Notes: generated from the letters alone by a model not told the origin. A stretch of 64,000 bases of DNA from Kingdonia uniflora (GCA_014058105.1 JACGCM010000677.1:1-64000); one strand, 5' to 3'; positions 46,188-58,735 are shown, counted from the first letter of the stretch. A program made the numbers and translations.

Positions 46188-46480
46188 TTCTACTATATCT
46201 ATCATCTTGTACGTCATTCTTACATTAATGAAATACTAATGTTTGATCGACCTACATCAGAGTACTTTCTACTATTTCATACAATACTCTTCTACTATAT
46301 CTATCATCATGTATGCCATTCTTACATCAATGAAATACTTATGTTTGATCGACCTACATCAGGGTACTTTCTACTATTTCATACAGTACTCTTCTACTAT
46401 TTCTATAATTTTGTATGTCAATCTTACACCAATGAAATACTTGTATTTGGTTGCCCTACATTACAATACTTTTCTACTAT
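46188..46480. repeat. 102-base tandem repeat in G1 3' region
   Basis: Units start at 46188, 46290 and 46392 (third incomplete). Each contains TTCTACTAT(A/T)TCTAT, CATTCTTACATCAATGAAATAC and TTTGATCGACCTACATCAG. They lie directly downstream of G1 integrase. Confidence 0.88.
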
Positions 46481-46552
46481 CTAATACAAGTACTTCTATA
46501 TACAGAACACGTTTATAATATCACAGGTTACCAGTGGGTTTACCCCGTTCTA

Positions 46553-46700
46553 CATTACAGATCATTTGGTACTTCAGCCTATCTGATCTTCTATTACATT
46601 ATAGATCATTTGTTGCTTCAGCCAATAAGATCTTCTAGTACATACAAATCATTTGTTGCTTCAGCAAATCTAATCTTCTATCATACCACAGGTCAGCTAT
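46553..46700. repeat. ~43-base tandem repeat in G1 3' region
   Basis: Three and a half units of CATTA(C/T)AGATCATTTG followed by (T/G)(A/T)(C/G)TTCAGCC and GATCTTCTA start at about 46553, 46597, 46641 and 46682. This is a second, unrelated array, 70 bases after the 102-base one. Confidence 0.8.
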
Positions 46701-46894
46701 CGGTTCCACAATACGACTAATAGACGACAGACATCTATACCACAATTGGTTCATTAAAAGGTTAGTACAAATATGTACGGGTCACTAATTCTACTATCAG
46801 TCAAATTTTGCTATAGCATAGCCTTCATACTCTCTCTACTATATTTTAGTGGGTATAGTTCGAATAATCTCTTTTTACATTAATAAACGTTTCC

Positions 46895-48689
46895 TCAATC
46901 AGTCAAGCTCTTAGATAGCACATTACCACACAAACTTTCCCCACGCCCAAAATGTCGCAAACACATCAGTTTTGGTACCCTCTCAATCACAATTTTCCTT
47001 CCTTCTTTACGCTTACTCTTAGTAAGAGTACCAATTTTGGACATAATACGCTCCATATACACAGCTCGCACTAGCTGCATATTACACTGCACACCATTTC
47101 CGATTAGGTTGTCGTAAACCGTCTCCCTTTCTTTTTCTAATCTTTGGAACTCCAACACAGAAAAGGACAGCACTACAGTCATCTCTTTGTCATGTATGTC
47201 ACTTGCCTCATGCTTCATCTGATCTGGAATAATGAGCTCCACAATTTTCCCCTTAGCTTCATTCAGCATCGGTTCAAAAGTTTTACAGCGATCTTCCATC
47301 GCCAGTTTTTCATCTAGATTTTTTTTTGAACTTCCATTACTATCATGAATTGGTCCATTTCTCCCAACAAAGCCATTGATATATCCACAGCGAACTGATT
47401 ATGATCCCTCTCTACAACTTCTACATCAAGATTTTGTTCAGCCGTCAAAAGATCCGCCTCTAACTTGGTCTTTGCGCTAATCAGTTCCCCAATTTCCATT
47501 TGGTACTCCAATGTATTTAACTCCAAAGTTTGAACTACATCCTCTAAAGTCCCTTTTTATTAATTCATGTTGTCCGTTATTGGCTTCCTCTAACTCTTTC
47601 ACCCTAAGATTAGCAGCATACCACAGTCCTTCATATTTACGGGCACGCCCATCTACCTCCCTAACAACAGCTCGCACATCAACTATTTCCTCTTCAAGCA
47701 TATTTATCGGAAATTCCAAATCTTTAACACTATCTTCTTCTTTCCTCAACACCGCCAACAACTCTGTCATTTTAATTTGCGCAGGTGCTAGTTTGGCCTC
47801 CTTATCTTCCAATTGTTCGATCAAGCGAACCACTATACTTTGCTTTTCCGTTACTCTCACCTCTATTTTTATATTAAATTTTGTAGTACTTTTTAGTGCT
47901 TCCTGATGAAAATTCATATTAATATTCAATTTTTCATTTAACAAATGCAATGCTTCACAATGGTTTTGAACCTCTGCCAGTTCCCCTTGCAGCAACAGTT
48001 AACTTTCATATACATACTAGTTCGTATATCAATACAATTTACATATCACAGTTAACAATTTTACTCAACAATATAATACTCAAAGTTATATCGATCCATC
48101 ACAGAAGAAATATTTTATTTATCATCAAAATAGTGTACAAACATCTAATACATATGCAAGTTGCTAAGAAACTTGACTACTTTATTTTTCTATCTCAAAC
48201 TATGAGAAGACAACCCCTTATCTCTCAAACTCCTTGACCTATCTACCTGTACATCTAAAGGAGCTATAAAGGTTACTACCTCTTGCTGGCATTGCTTTTT
48301 CCATGACTAAGGTATCAGGTTCTCGACCTCCTCCTCGTCCTCTTCAGACAAAGTTTATCGCGATCTAGGAGCTGGTTTTTCAGTAACCTTTTCCTTCTCA
48401 TCTTTTGTAAACCACATATTTTCAGATTTTTCGTTTTATATATCAAAATCATTTCCACAATCCATCACATACTTCATAAATTTGTTCTCTACCCTTGCCA
48501 GCTCCCCTCCATAAAACTCAATCATACTTTCTATATGACGTTCATGGTCCGTTCGAGCTACGACCTTTTCTCGAGATGCATACAAGTGCTATCTTAATTG
48601 CATGTGTTCCCTGTTCAAATGCTTGCGCATTTTCTATTGCAATACACCTAATGCTCATAAATTACCTTCTACCTTATTTCTAACAGATG
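46895..48689 (-). pseudogene. G1 antisense coiled-coil ORF
   Basis: On the strand opposite to G1 gag-pol, downstream of integrase and the tandem repeats. Readable segments are an acidic region near 48300-48480 (KDEKEKVTEKPAPRSR, SEEDEEEVENLIP), an intron-like gap ending at TTGCTGCAAG (about 48000), a long coiled coil at 47995-47477 (LQGELAEVQNH, LNEKLNINM, QLEDKEAKLAPAQIKM, LEEEIVDVRAVV), and a C-terminal domain at 47299-46895 (FQRLEKERETVYDNLI, KSKRKEGRKIVIERV). G2 has a homologous C-terminal segment at 63540-63960. The N-terminal part is missing because G1 ends at 48689. Function is unknown. Confidence 0.6.
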
Positions 48690-49730
48690 TTTATGTGGTT
48701 CCTATGCCGTAGGTCAATCACTGGATAACAAAGCCATTACACAAGGAGTATTCTGGCCTGGCATACGCAAGCAAGTAGGAGAGTACTTACAAAAATGTAA
48801 TGTATGCTAACGACATGGACAGATGATCCGCACCCCTGCGTTCGAACTCTATGCAAGAAAGGTGTTTTGGCCATTAATAAGATGGGCACTCGATCTTGTC
48901 GGTAAATTTCCTAATTCCCCAAGTAACTGCCACCACCTACTCGTAGCTACCGATTATTTTAGAAAATAGGCAGAAGTAGTTCTACTCTGTCAAACCAGAG
49001 AAGAAGAGCTCATCTCTTTTATCTGGGAACACATCATCACTCAATTTGGGTTTCCCCACTTAATTCATATCGATAACAGGCTCCAATTTGTTGGAGAAAA
49101 AGTCAAAGTTTTCCTCAATCAACACAATATCATCTACTCACCATCCAATCCCTACTACCCTCAAGGCAATGGCCAAGCCGAAATCACCAACAAAACCATC
49201 ATGGATGAACTCAAGAAAAGGCTGCACTCGCATAAATAAGGGAATTGGGTTTGAGAACTTCCTCATGTTCTATAGGCCTTTCCTACCACTCCATGTCAGT
49301 CGACAGGCTACACTCCATTCCACCTTGCCTATGGCACCGGGACTACCATTCCATCTGAATGCCATTATCCAGTCAAAGATTGCGAGCTAACTGACGAGGA
49401 AAATAAGTTTAAATTGGCTTTCAAACTCAATTGGATCGATGAAACCAGGGAACGTGCCATCGCTAACGTAGGTCGATATCACCATATTCTGGCTAGTTCA
49501 TACAATAAACATGTTAGAAGCCGTATCTTCCAAATCGATGATCTCGTTCTCAGAGAAATACCTCAACACCGCAAAGAGCCTCATGTTGGGAATCTAACAG
49601 ACAATTGGGAGGGTCCATTCTTTATCACAGGTCCCTTAGGCCTGGGATCATATAACCTCATGACAGAAGAGAGATTTTACTTTTCAAATCCTTAGAATAC
49701 TAGACGACTAAAACGGTACTATTGTTAAGT
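48690..49730 (+). pseudogene. G2 integrase
   Basis: Blocks in order: QSLDNKAITQGVFWPGI and LQKCNVC (end of the zinc-binding domain), RWALDLVGKFP and LLVATDYF (core, first Asp), ITQFGFPHLIHIDNRLQFV (second Asp), YSPSNPYYPQGNGQAEITNK (Glu), GYTPFHLAYGTGTTIP, and the C-terminal LNWIDETRERAIANVGRYHH, FQIDDLVLREI and NWEGPFFITGPLGLGSYNL. All three catalytic acids are present. Only about five stops interrupt the frame, so it is better preserved than G1. Confidence 0.9.
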
Positions 49731-49889
49731 CCCTCACTACTCAATTTCAATTTCTCACTTTTTTTATTCCAAAATGGAGATTTTCATCTCTATCCAATGT
49801 ACATCCTTTTCTATTTAATGAAACTTACAACTTTTTCTCCCGCATGCCTCTCTACTTTATAGACAATACATAAATTAGAGCATAGATAA

Positions 49890-50286
49890 TACTAGCTTCA
49901 ATCAACCTCTATACCAGTTAAATCAAGGTTAACACTTGGTTTGGCTGACTCTACTAAATCTCTACAATTAAGACTAAGGTAATACTTGTTTTACATCAAA
50001 GACTCTTCCAGACATAAGATAAAGCAAAGGTAAAACTTACTTTTATCTACCTCAATATGGCTGCTGCATCATACCAGTTAAATCAAAGATAACACTTGGT
50101 TTGGCTGACTCTACTAAATCTCTGTGATTAAGACTAAGCTAATACTTATTTTACATTAAAGACTCTACTAGACATAAGATAGAGTAAAGGTAAAACTACC
50201 TTTCATCTACCTCAATATGGCTGCGACATCATACCAGTTAAATCAAGGAACACTTGGTTTGGCTAACTATACTAAATCTTTGTAAA
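49890..50286. repeat. ~160-base tandem repeat of G2, left of LINE2
   Basis: Units are marked by CTAAATCTCTNTNATTAAGACTAAG at about 49957, 50117 and 50275 (the last interrupted by LINE2). Each also contains ATACCAGTTAAATCAAGG, ACACTTGGTTTGGCTGACT and TCATCTACCTCAATATGGCTGC. Spacing is 158-160 bases. The array resumes at 63221. Confidence 0.9.
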
Positions 50287-50389
50287 TTTTTTTGGGCAAA
50301 AGATTTAGATTTAGTATATATGCAGAATCATAAAGTACAAGATTTACAACTGTGGAAATTTTTTCCCTTACACGGCAAAAGAAGAGCTG

Positions 50390-50640
50390 AATCGAGCCTC
50401 TGCCCGTATAGAATAAATGTCTATTCCAATAAAATAAAGTATATTTGAATAAATTTTTAGTCTATTCAAATAAATCATCTCTGCCATAAATGTATTCGAA
50501 CAGAGAAAGTTCTATTCGAATTAAAATACTCAGTCAAGAGTGTGTTCAAACAGGAGAAGTTCAATTCGAATAAAATTACTCAGTCAAAATTATATTTAAA
50601 TAGGAGAAGTTCTATTCGAATAAACTTAAGATCCAAGAAT
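50390..50640 (-). repeat. TTCGAATA minisatellite in LINE2 3' UTR
   Basis: About four units of ~52 bases. Each has TATTCGAATAGAACTT(C/T)TCC and a GACTGAGT(A/G)ATTTTA block on the minus strand. The TTCGAA core is palindromic. The matching array in LINE3 is at about 60640-60860. Confidence 0.78.
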
Positions 50641-53600
50641 ATGTTGGGATCATCTAAATCTGAAGTACTCAGTATAAGGGTCTTCAATTCATTTCAGAAA
50701 CTCCGGTCTACCCTCAGCCCAATCCTCAAAAAGTAGGTCAGCTCTGGAACCTCTTAGCCGTGGTATCTGCCAAGAAATTTGCATCTCTCCAGGTTGAGTT
50801 GAAGCGAATTGATTGTATGAATGAGAGTAGGTTCCTCCACTTGCTTCAGAACTTCTAGGATATAACAAAAGCTTTGATGGTTGCCGAGGAGTCCGACACT
50901 ATCCACAAAGTGTTCTAGCCTCTATGAAGTACTTTTTCTACCCCGTCTACGATAGCTTGAACTTCTGCCAGGTAGTTAGTGGTTGAACCCACTGCTTTAC
51001 TGAGTGTACCCTAAACTCTGCCCTCCTAGTCTCTATATACAACTACAATCCTGGACGGTCCAGGGTTTCCCAATGCCGAGCCGTCGCAGCGCAGTTTAAC
51101 CTCTTCGATGTTCGGCAGATTCCATCTGCAACTACGAATAGATGGGGCGTTCCCCATTTTACAGTTGACCGATAGCTCTTTAGCCACCTGTAGTTCGGAG
51201 GATGTGATGTACATGTTATTTCAAGACAGTTTGGCACTATTGGATACGTCTCCTAGAACCATATTTTGTATCTCTCTAATGGGCATCTTCCTTTCGTCAA
51301 ATCTGATTTTATTTCTTGAGTTTCAAAGCCATCGACAGGTTACGAACGCCATAGTAATCCATAAGTCATTGTGTTATGGGCTATGTTTTTTGCATTTCTC
51401 CAAAGTATTTTTCCAGCCATCTGTATCTGAAATAGTTGCAAGTTGTAAAGCATTTATAGCCCAGTACCACAACACTTTGTCCATGAGGCATTCAAAGAAT
51501 AGGTAGTCTTCCATTTCGGCATTACTACCGCAGTGAACACACATAGAGGCAATATGTATTTCCTTCCTCTGAACCTTCTCATCAGTGGGGAGGATTTTGT
51601 TCATTAATCTCCTCACAAATCCTCTTAGACTCAGATGTAGACACTTTCTATATGTATATCTCCACCACCAAACTGTGTCTAATCATTTCCTGGTATATTT
51701 GAATGCATTTTTAACTGAGAAATAACCGTGAACATCTAGTATCCAGATCTAAATATCTTCCACACATGGGTTGCAAGGAATATTAGAAATGTCTATTCCC
51801 ATGGCCAAGAAGGGTAGAGAGATATCAGGAGGGAAGTTCTATCCATCAACATTTATGAAATCACCTACCCTAACTGTACACTTCTTCCATAGGTGGTGAG
51901 GGAGATCAATATGTTCTCGTAAAGGGATGTCTGATGCCCAAGAGTCTCTCCAAAAGTCGATCTTCATACCCTTTCCGATTATCCATCCTATAAAAGGTTT
52001 GGTAATGCCTTCCACATGTTTAATACCCGGCCAGACAGAAGATCGTTTATGGTACTGAATTCTTTCACCACTAGTAATATGGAATTTAACATGTAAGAGT
52101 TGATCCCAAGTCTCTTCTCATTGAGTAAAAATCTAATTCAGCTTGCATAGCATAGTATTATTCACCTCTCTCAAGCTTCGGTTCCCAGGCCACCTTCATT
52201 AAGCAGTTTATACAGCTTTTCCCATCTTAGAGTATTTCCCTTTCTCTTTCTAGGATCCCCAGTCTAGATAAAGTTTCCAATGATGGAATCTCCTTCTTTA
52301 ATTAAACCTTGAGGCCATTTGTAGATGGCCATATTATAAATGGGGATGCTATTAAGAATAGATTAGGTAAGGACTACTCTTCCTTGAAATGATAGCAATA
52401 TCCCATTCCAACTATTCGATCTTTTCTAAATTTTTTTCACCAGAGGGATTATAGTGCTTTTGGATATCCTTCCTTGTACCAGTGGGATGCCAAGATAGGT
52501 CACTGGGAACGCTCCCTCCCTAAACCCAAGCATTTCGATCACCACTCGTCGTCTATGATTAGAAATATGGCCAAGAAAGATCTTTCTTTTATCAACACTA
52601 ATCACCTGCCTAGAGGCTTGTTGGTAGGCTTTAAGGATTTTTTGCAAATTCCTTAAGCACTTGACATTACCATTAACAAACAGAAAAATGTCGTCAACAA
52701 AAAAAAGTGAGTAGGGCCTTCAATACCTTTAATCTTGACCATGGGATTAATTTTTTTTGACCCGCAAAAAACTTGAGATTGGAGCTCAGAATATCTTCAG
52801 CAATAGCAAATAGTAGCGGAGAGAGTGGATCACCTTTCTTAAGGCCCCATGAAGCCTTGAAGTATCCAGAAGGACTACCATTGATTGAAACCGATATCAT
52901 CCCCATATTAATAATAGTATGGATCCAAATGTAGAAGGTGTTGCAGAACCCCAGAGACCGGAGAGCTTTGAGCTGGAAATTCTAACTCAAAGTATCTCAA
53001 GCTTGGGAAATATCCAGCTTCAACCCAACATTACCACCATGTCTTTAAATCCCCATCTCATTCGCCATCTTAGAAGCCATGCAAATATTACTCTGAATGC
53101 TACTCTTAGGTATAAACAGATTTTTCTCCTTAGACATAATTCTTGACGCAATCGAAAAGAGTCATATAGCCAAAATCTTGGTAATGAGTTTAAAAATAAA
53201 ATTACTCAGGCATATAGGCCTATAATCCTTCACCCGCGACAGTTTCTTTATTTTTGGGATCATAATAATGAGGTTAAAGTTGAAGTTAACGAGAAGAACT
53301 CTATCCCTGAAGAAAGATGAGGTACCCATTGAAACATTCACCCCAATAATATCCCAATAGGTCCTAAAAAATGTTCCTGAAAACCTATCCGGCCCTGGAG
53401 AGTTCTCTCCATCCAGAGAGAATGCAGCATCACGAACTGCCTCCTCATTTAGAATACTAGATAGACTAGTATTTTCTTCCTGCATAACCAAAAATTTATT
53501 ATGGGTAAACACTTCAGGGCAATTAATCACCTCATGTCGTACAAACTTTTCTGCATAGTAGTTTACAATGTAATCTTTAATGTAGTTCTGATTAGAGATC

Positions 53601-53888
53601 ACAACCCCATATTGATATTAAATTTCCATAATACAGGTCTTGGAAATTTTCATTTGAGTGGCCCGGTGAAAATATGCAGTGCTGCGATCCCCCGCAAAAA
53701 TCCATTTAAACCGTGATCGTTGGTGCCAATCTTCCTCTTCCTCCTCCTTAATCTGTTCAAGCTCTTTTGTTTTGGTAAGCATCTGCATATAAAGGATATC
53801 ATATGTTTCATCATCCTCTTGCTGGATCTGAAGTTGTAATATCTTTCGCTCTAGTTCCTTCTTGTTGTGGAAGGTAATATCAAGGGTC

Positions 53889-54537
53889 TATAGGGGCCTT
53901 ACATCATACGAAGGGGAAGTCAGCTCTTACACCACTGGGTTTATCTTCTACCAGGGGGTTCAAGCATATAATCTATAGAATAAATAATCTACTAATGATA
54001 TACTTGCGTAGAGGCCTAGAATGTGACGCGTCACGATCTTTGATGAGGATTTTTAAGAGAGTTTGTATTACTGTCGAGTAATCGAGGGTTCGAGTACTGT
54101 GTGCTTTATAGAGTGATCGAAGGTAAACTGTAAGGGCTCAGGGGAGAGATTTTGTAATCCCTCTATGGTTCCCCATCCCTCCTATTTAGAGAACATAGAA
54201 AGGGCTGAGTCATCATAGGAGGCTAAATTACATGTATACCCTCCGAGTAGCAGGCGGGTAAGGACAAATAGCGTTGTCGTTCTTGTCTGGTGAGCTGGTT
54301 GTCAGACAAGTCTGCCTTCGACTACGTATGAAAGTTGTCGAAGTTTTTTTGATGCTGATGTGGAGTTCGTCTTCGAGGCTTGTTCAGAGTCGAGGCTTCG
54401 TCTTTGAGGCCTCATCTTCGTATATTCTTGGAAAGCCAATTTATGGATTGAGTGGTCTTCGAGGTATTCGAGTAGGCTTCGAGGTAGCCTTCAAGTGTTT
54501 GACTGGAGGCAGAAGGCTGCGAGTAGGCTATATTACA
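53889..54537 (-). repeat. 3' LTR of T2
   Basis: Starts TATAGGGGCC (TG changed to TA) and ends GGCTATATTACA. It is shorter than its partner because a segment present at 59600-59690 of the other LTR is deleted near 54255. Confidence 0.85.
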
Positions 54538-54794
54538 TTCGCCCCCTCTCAGCAAGGGTCCCAAAAATAGGTGTATAGGCGTTTACTGAGAAAAGCTGCT
54601 AGTTGTTGGAAGTTGAACAATTAATTGTTTGTTTTTGTGGGAGGTAATAAAGGAAGGCATTTAATAAATGTTGGTGATTACGGAGTAATAAATGAGGTTA
54701 ATGGGGCTATACGTATGGGTTATGGAGGCAGTAACACTGTATACTCTTTTTCTGTTACACTTCTAATCCTTTCTCTGTATTTTCTAAAAACGTA

Positions 54795-54983
54795 ATGGAC
54801 ACCACACCCAACACCTGCTACCAGAAAAGGATGGGATTTTCTCAAGACCATCGTATAGGGTGGAAGACTGCTGACTTGAAGTTTAAGTTCTTCGGTGACC
54901 ATGAGCTTGACTGGGACATGCCCGACCTGGTAGAGTTAGAGGTTGGGGAGCCTATCAACAGGGTATCTTATGCTTACTTGTAG
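54795..54983 (+). pseudogene. T2 antisense ORF 1
   Basis: Homologue of T1 antisense ORF 1, starting MDTTPNTCYQKRMGFSQDH. It shares KFFG(D/S)HELDWDMP(D/E)LVELEV and ends early at a TAG after SYAYL, where T1 has SYSYFWG. Downstream homology continues (ECYLYLSSL) without an open frame. Confidence 0.65.
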
Positions 54984-55796
54984 GGGAAAATAAAGTTTCA
55001 ATTTATGACTGGTGAGGAATGCTATCTCTATCTGTCGAGCTTGACTGGATGTCTTGTGTGTGCAGAGGATCAGTTGGTGAAGGAGTAGAGTTCTGCTGGA
55101 GGATCTAGCCCATCTTAAAATAGGGCAGGTTCTTCTTAAAATGGTAGCAAGGTGGTGGTGATGGGGTTTTTATTTTGTAGGACTTTATTTGAAGGTTTCT
55201 GTTGTTGTTTGTTGTTTTTGTGTATGTCTAAACTTGGAAACTTCTATTTCTGTTGTTGTCGATGTCGGTAAATTTTCTTCTTCCGCTTCTTTTTCCTTTC
55301 TTATATATGGCTTTGGCTCGAATGAAATGAAAGAGTAGTTTACTGGAATAATGTGTTCTATATCTGATAGACATGGTAGATGAATAGATTTGCAGGCGCG
55401 GTATCGAATGTCTCTCTTTGAATGTTATGTGTAGAAATGGTTATCTTCATGGAAAAATTGACTTCGAAGTATAATAAGATGGATGGAGATAAATGAACCT
55501 GTAGTAGTCGAAACTCGATGATTGAGGTATAAGATGATGTAGAAAAGGAGTTGATTGTTCGAACCTTGGGGTGTGTTTGACTGCAAGGCCTCGAAAATGG
55601 GGTTTGAATATGCATACTGATAAAATGGTTATGCCTGGGAAGTTGCATAGTTTTGACTGCTGAGGTCTCGAAGGGGAAGAATTGAAGACTATAATAAATG
55701 CGACTTTGGATTAGGGAGGGTTTAAATGTACCTTCAAGTATAAATGGAGTATTTTTAAGAGAACTTCACACAATTGTTCCTTCTTTGCCTAGCAGA

Positions 55797-56136
55797 ATGT
55801 CTGCGTCTTCGTCTCAAAGCAACGGAAATGCTTCCAACACTAAGTACCTGGACCAGGTGGCAGGAAAGGTCTTTCATGTACTGGAGAAAACCCTGGAGTT
55901 AAAATAGAGGTTTATCCGTGACCGAGACCTGGAATCGAAGATGCCAAATTTGTTTAAATTGGATCCAGGGAAACCCATTAGTAGAATGCCTTTTGTGTAC
56001 TGGTGGGAGGTGCTACAAATGATAGGCCCGCTTCCTGGCCACAGGTAGGCCTTGTTAGAGTCTTTTGCTGAGGAGATGGAGGACAAGGAAGATTTGGAGG
56101 CTGAGTGCAAGAAGAAGTGTCCCGTCGATAAATAGA
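55797..56136 (+). pseudogene. T2-specific antisense ORF
   Basis: The frame starts MSASSSQSNGNASNTKYLD and continues through two stops (55905, 56046): VAGKVFHVLEKTLELK, RFIRDRDLESKMPNLFKLDP, GKPISRMPFVYWWEVLQMIG, LLESFAEEMEDKEDLEAECK. The surrounding ~750 bases (about 55460-56220) have no counterpart in T1, which is probably deleted there. Charged and helical; no family recognised. Confidence 0.45.
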
Positions 56137-57216
56137 GGCTTCTTTATCATGGAAGAAGTATTTGTATAGGGGGTGTTTGTATTTTTTGTTGATTTTAACT
56201 GTTTTGGAAGTTTTATAAGATACATGTCGAAGTAAAATTCTGAATTGTGTATAAGTTGGAAAGACATAAAATTCAATGGTAATTTAGGCGCGATCATCTT
56301 GTCGAATGTCGAATGTGTAATAAATCGAATGATTGGCATATTCTGAAATCGAATATCAGGTTATATGCGGATGAATGTTCGAGAGGTAATGTGGACGATT
56401 ACTCATGTGTGGGAGGTATGTCAAAGGTTTGTTAGCTTTGAATTGGACACACTAACAGCCAAACAGATGGTCTGTCAGAACAGTACTGTCCCTGGGGTAG
56501 AGTGCTCTGCAGGTCATCATGATATTTCCTTAATTTTTGGAAAAAGGTTGATTTGATGTAGGGAGCTGATTTGACAGCTTTGAGCAAGGACCAAAAGGTT
56601 TGACTTCTTTTATGTTTGAAATTATGTAAACGGGAGCGTGCGACTCGCACGTGCGGGTAATGGGGGTAAAGTTGTCAAAATACATCTCAACCGAAAAGCA
56701 GGGGTAGTGGGGTAGTGGTAATGAGAGTGGTTTTGGAAATCAAGGCGGTTTTTTGGTATTCCGAGGAGGTATATATGTAGAGGAAATAACAAAGGTACTG
56801 TTCACAGAAAAACCAGGGAGTGAGAGGAAGGGAACGTACGCCATTATTTCGTGAGGCTTGAGAAAAGCAACCAGGCTGTTGCTGAGGGACCGGTTGACTT
56901 GCTATTTCGAGTATACTTCCATTAATGCAGGTATGTCGATTGACCTTTGTCTATTTTTGTCTGGCTTTGCCTTCTATATCTGTATGTAGAGTCTTCTGTG
57001 TTCGTAGTTGTGAGGATATGACTGGGATAGGGGGAAACCATATGTGTGGGGTTTAGCCCATTTGAGATTTTGAGGGTATTGATGGTCGGACTGGGATTGG
57101 GGTTGATTTTTGGGCTGTGTTTGTATCAGTTAGAGAGGGTAGATGAAAATGATTTATTGACACGTAATAGTCAAATGCATCAATCTAATTGTGTGCCTCT
57201 TCTTCGGTATGATAAG

Positions 57217-58735
57217 ATGTGTACTCGTCGAACTTCAAGACTGAGCCTGATAGATGAGGAGGTCAAAGAAATGAGGCTAGTGTGTCTGGTCGTGCTCCGA
57301 TGAATGAGGGTAGCAACGTAGAAGAATTAGATATTACAAAAGATGTCCCAATGGCCATGGTGGTTCCCAAAACAGGGGGTTCAGGCAGTAGACATCGTAA
57401 GACAGTAGTGACCGAGGATAGTGATGAGGAAGTGATGGAGGGGGGAGAGAAAGAGAGGCACAAAGGTCGGGTTGAGCCTTCGGGTGATGAAATGGGTGAG
57501 GGGGAGCAAAGTGACCGAAGTAAGGATTTGACTGAGTTGGATGAGGCCATTGGTTCTGTCTCGGCTAAAGAAAGGCACAGACTTGATTAATTTATGGCTA
57601 AATTTGGGCTGTCAAAAGTAGGGGTGAAATTATATGCTACGGGATCAGGGTACAACTTCCAGTCAAAACCTTGAGAAGGTATTATGGTATTCAGAGGAAA
57701 AATTCGACAAGGGATGCAATTACCCCTCTTTTATGGCTGGTGAAGGAGGTGTTGAACATTTGGGAAGTGGCCCCGTGTCAAATGAACGGGAATTTTTATG
57801 AAATGATGAAGGTAATTGAGGGTATTAATGCAAAGCTTCAAGGCGAGGGGATGAGTTTAATTGAATCGTACGACATTGTTTCGTTCTACTCCAAGAAAGC
57901 AAACCAGAAGGTGGGCACCTATCACATTCAATGTTACGCGGATAAGCCCTGATTGTTTGATCTGTACTCGATTGGTCGAGGGTGGGATAAAAATTTGGTT
58001 GTAGTACGGGGTAACTATGAGAATGTCAAAAGGGAGGACCTTTATAGGTTACATCATAAAGTCTATAATCCGAGTAAGTTTGCTGTCAAAGATTTTTTTT
58101 GATGTATTTCTCAAATAAACTGGTGACCGTAGTTTTTTTTGTTTTGTAGGTCCAAATAGCCAGACTTAGGCGAATTCGAAGGATTACATTGACGCCTTAA
58201 TCGACTCGGACGAGGAGTGGGTGAATTCTATTTCCAAAAAGCTTGGTATCAAGAGGAAATGGCGGAAAAAGGCAGATTCCCTACTTCGAAACATACCCAT
58301 TACTTTGAAGCCATCAAAGAAGAGGGGAGGCGAAGGTGCTTCGAAAGTGGTCAAAGGAATGGAGGTGGAGAGTTTGGCAAGGAAGGTAAAGTATGTATCA
58401 AAGGTACAATGGGCGTCGAAGCAGGCAGTGATAGTGCCCGAAGTATCTTATGATGTATCAAGACAGAGGCTGAAGTAGGCATCAACACAGGATGAGAAAA
58501 GGAAGGGCAAGGTCTTTCCCGAGTCTTCGAGGGCACAAAAGACAAAGGTTACTCAACACAAAAGGCATAGGATGCTGGGGGAAGATGATGCAGAGGATGC
58601 GGGCAAAGATATGACGGAGGCTGAGCAAGAAGAGCAGGCTCTTGCCATGGCTACTTCAATGGCAAAACTCTATGCCAATGACCCAGAAGAAGTTGGGAGG
58701 AGAATGCATAAGACAATGTACCAGGTAACTATTTT
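57217..58735 (+). pseudogene. T2 antisense ORF 2: Transposase_28-like domain
   Basis: Homologue of T1 antisense ORF 2. The start MCTRRTSRLSLIDEEV shifts frame into an acidic region (TEDSDEEVMEGGEKERHKG) that stays open to 57590, longer than in T1. The domain follows as LVKEVLNIWEVAPCQMNGN, FYEMMKVIEGINAKLQGEG and KVGTYHIQCYADKP (57720-57952). After an intron-like gap come a basic region (58200-58480) and MLGEDDAEDAGKD. The coiled-coil C-terminus is cut off by the deletion at 58986. Stops are present at 57591 and 57673. Confidence 0.62.

Larger units (their letters stand above)
22668..48689 (+). mobile_element. Ty3/gypsy Tat-like element G1, interrupted and 3'-truncated
   Basis: G1 is a plus-strand LTR retrotransposon with a 5' LTR, primer site, gag, protease, reverse transcriptase, RNase H, a second (archaeal-type) RNase H, integrase, tandem repeats and an antisense coiled-coil ORF. 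The gag knuckle-like motif and dual RNase H place it with the Tat lineage. LINE1 (23881-29804) is inserted in the leader/gag region and T1 (34539-45763) in integrase. Without these, about 8.9 kb remain. No 3' LTR is present: G1 sequence stops at about 48689, where integrase of another element begins. All frames carry many stops. Confidence 0.75.

Noticed and set aside
46188..46700. CRISPR-like array
   Set aside because: Units are contiguous and degenerate with no unique spacers, and the setting is a plant retrotransposon.
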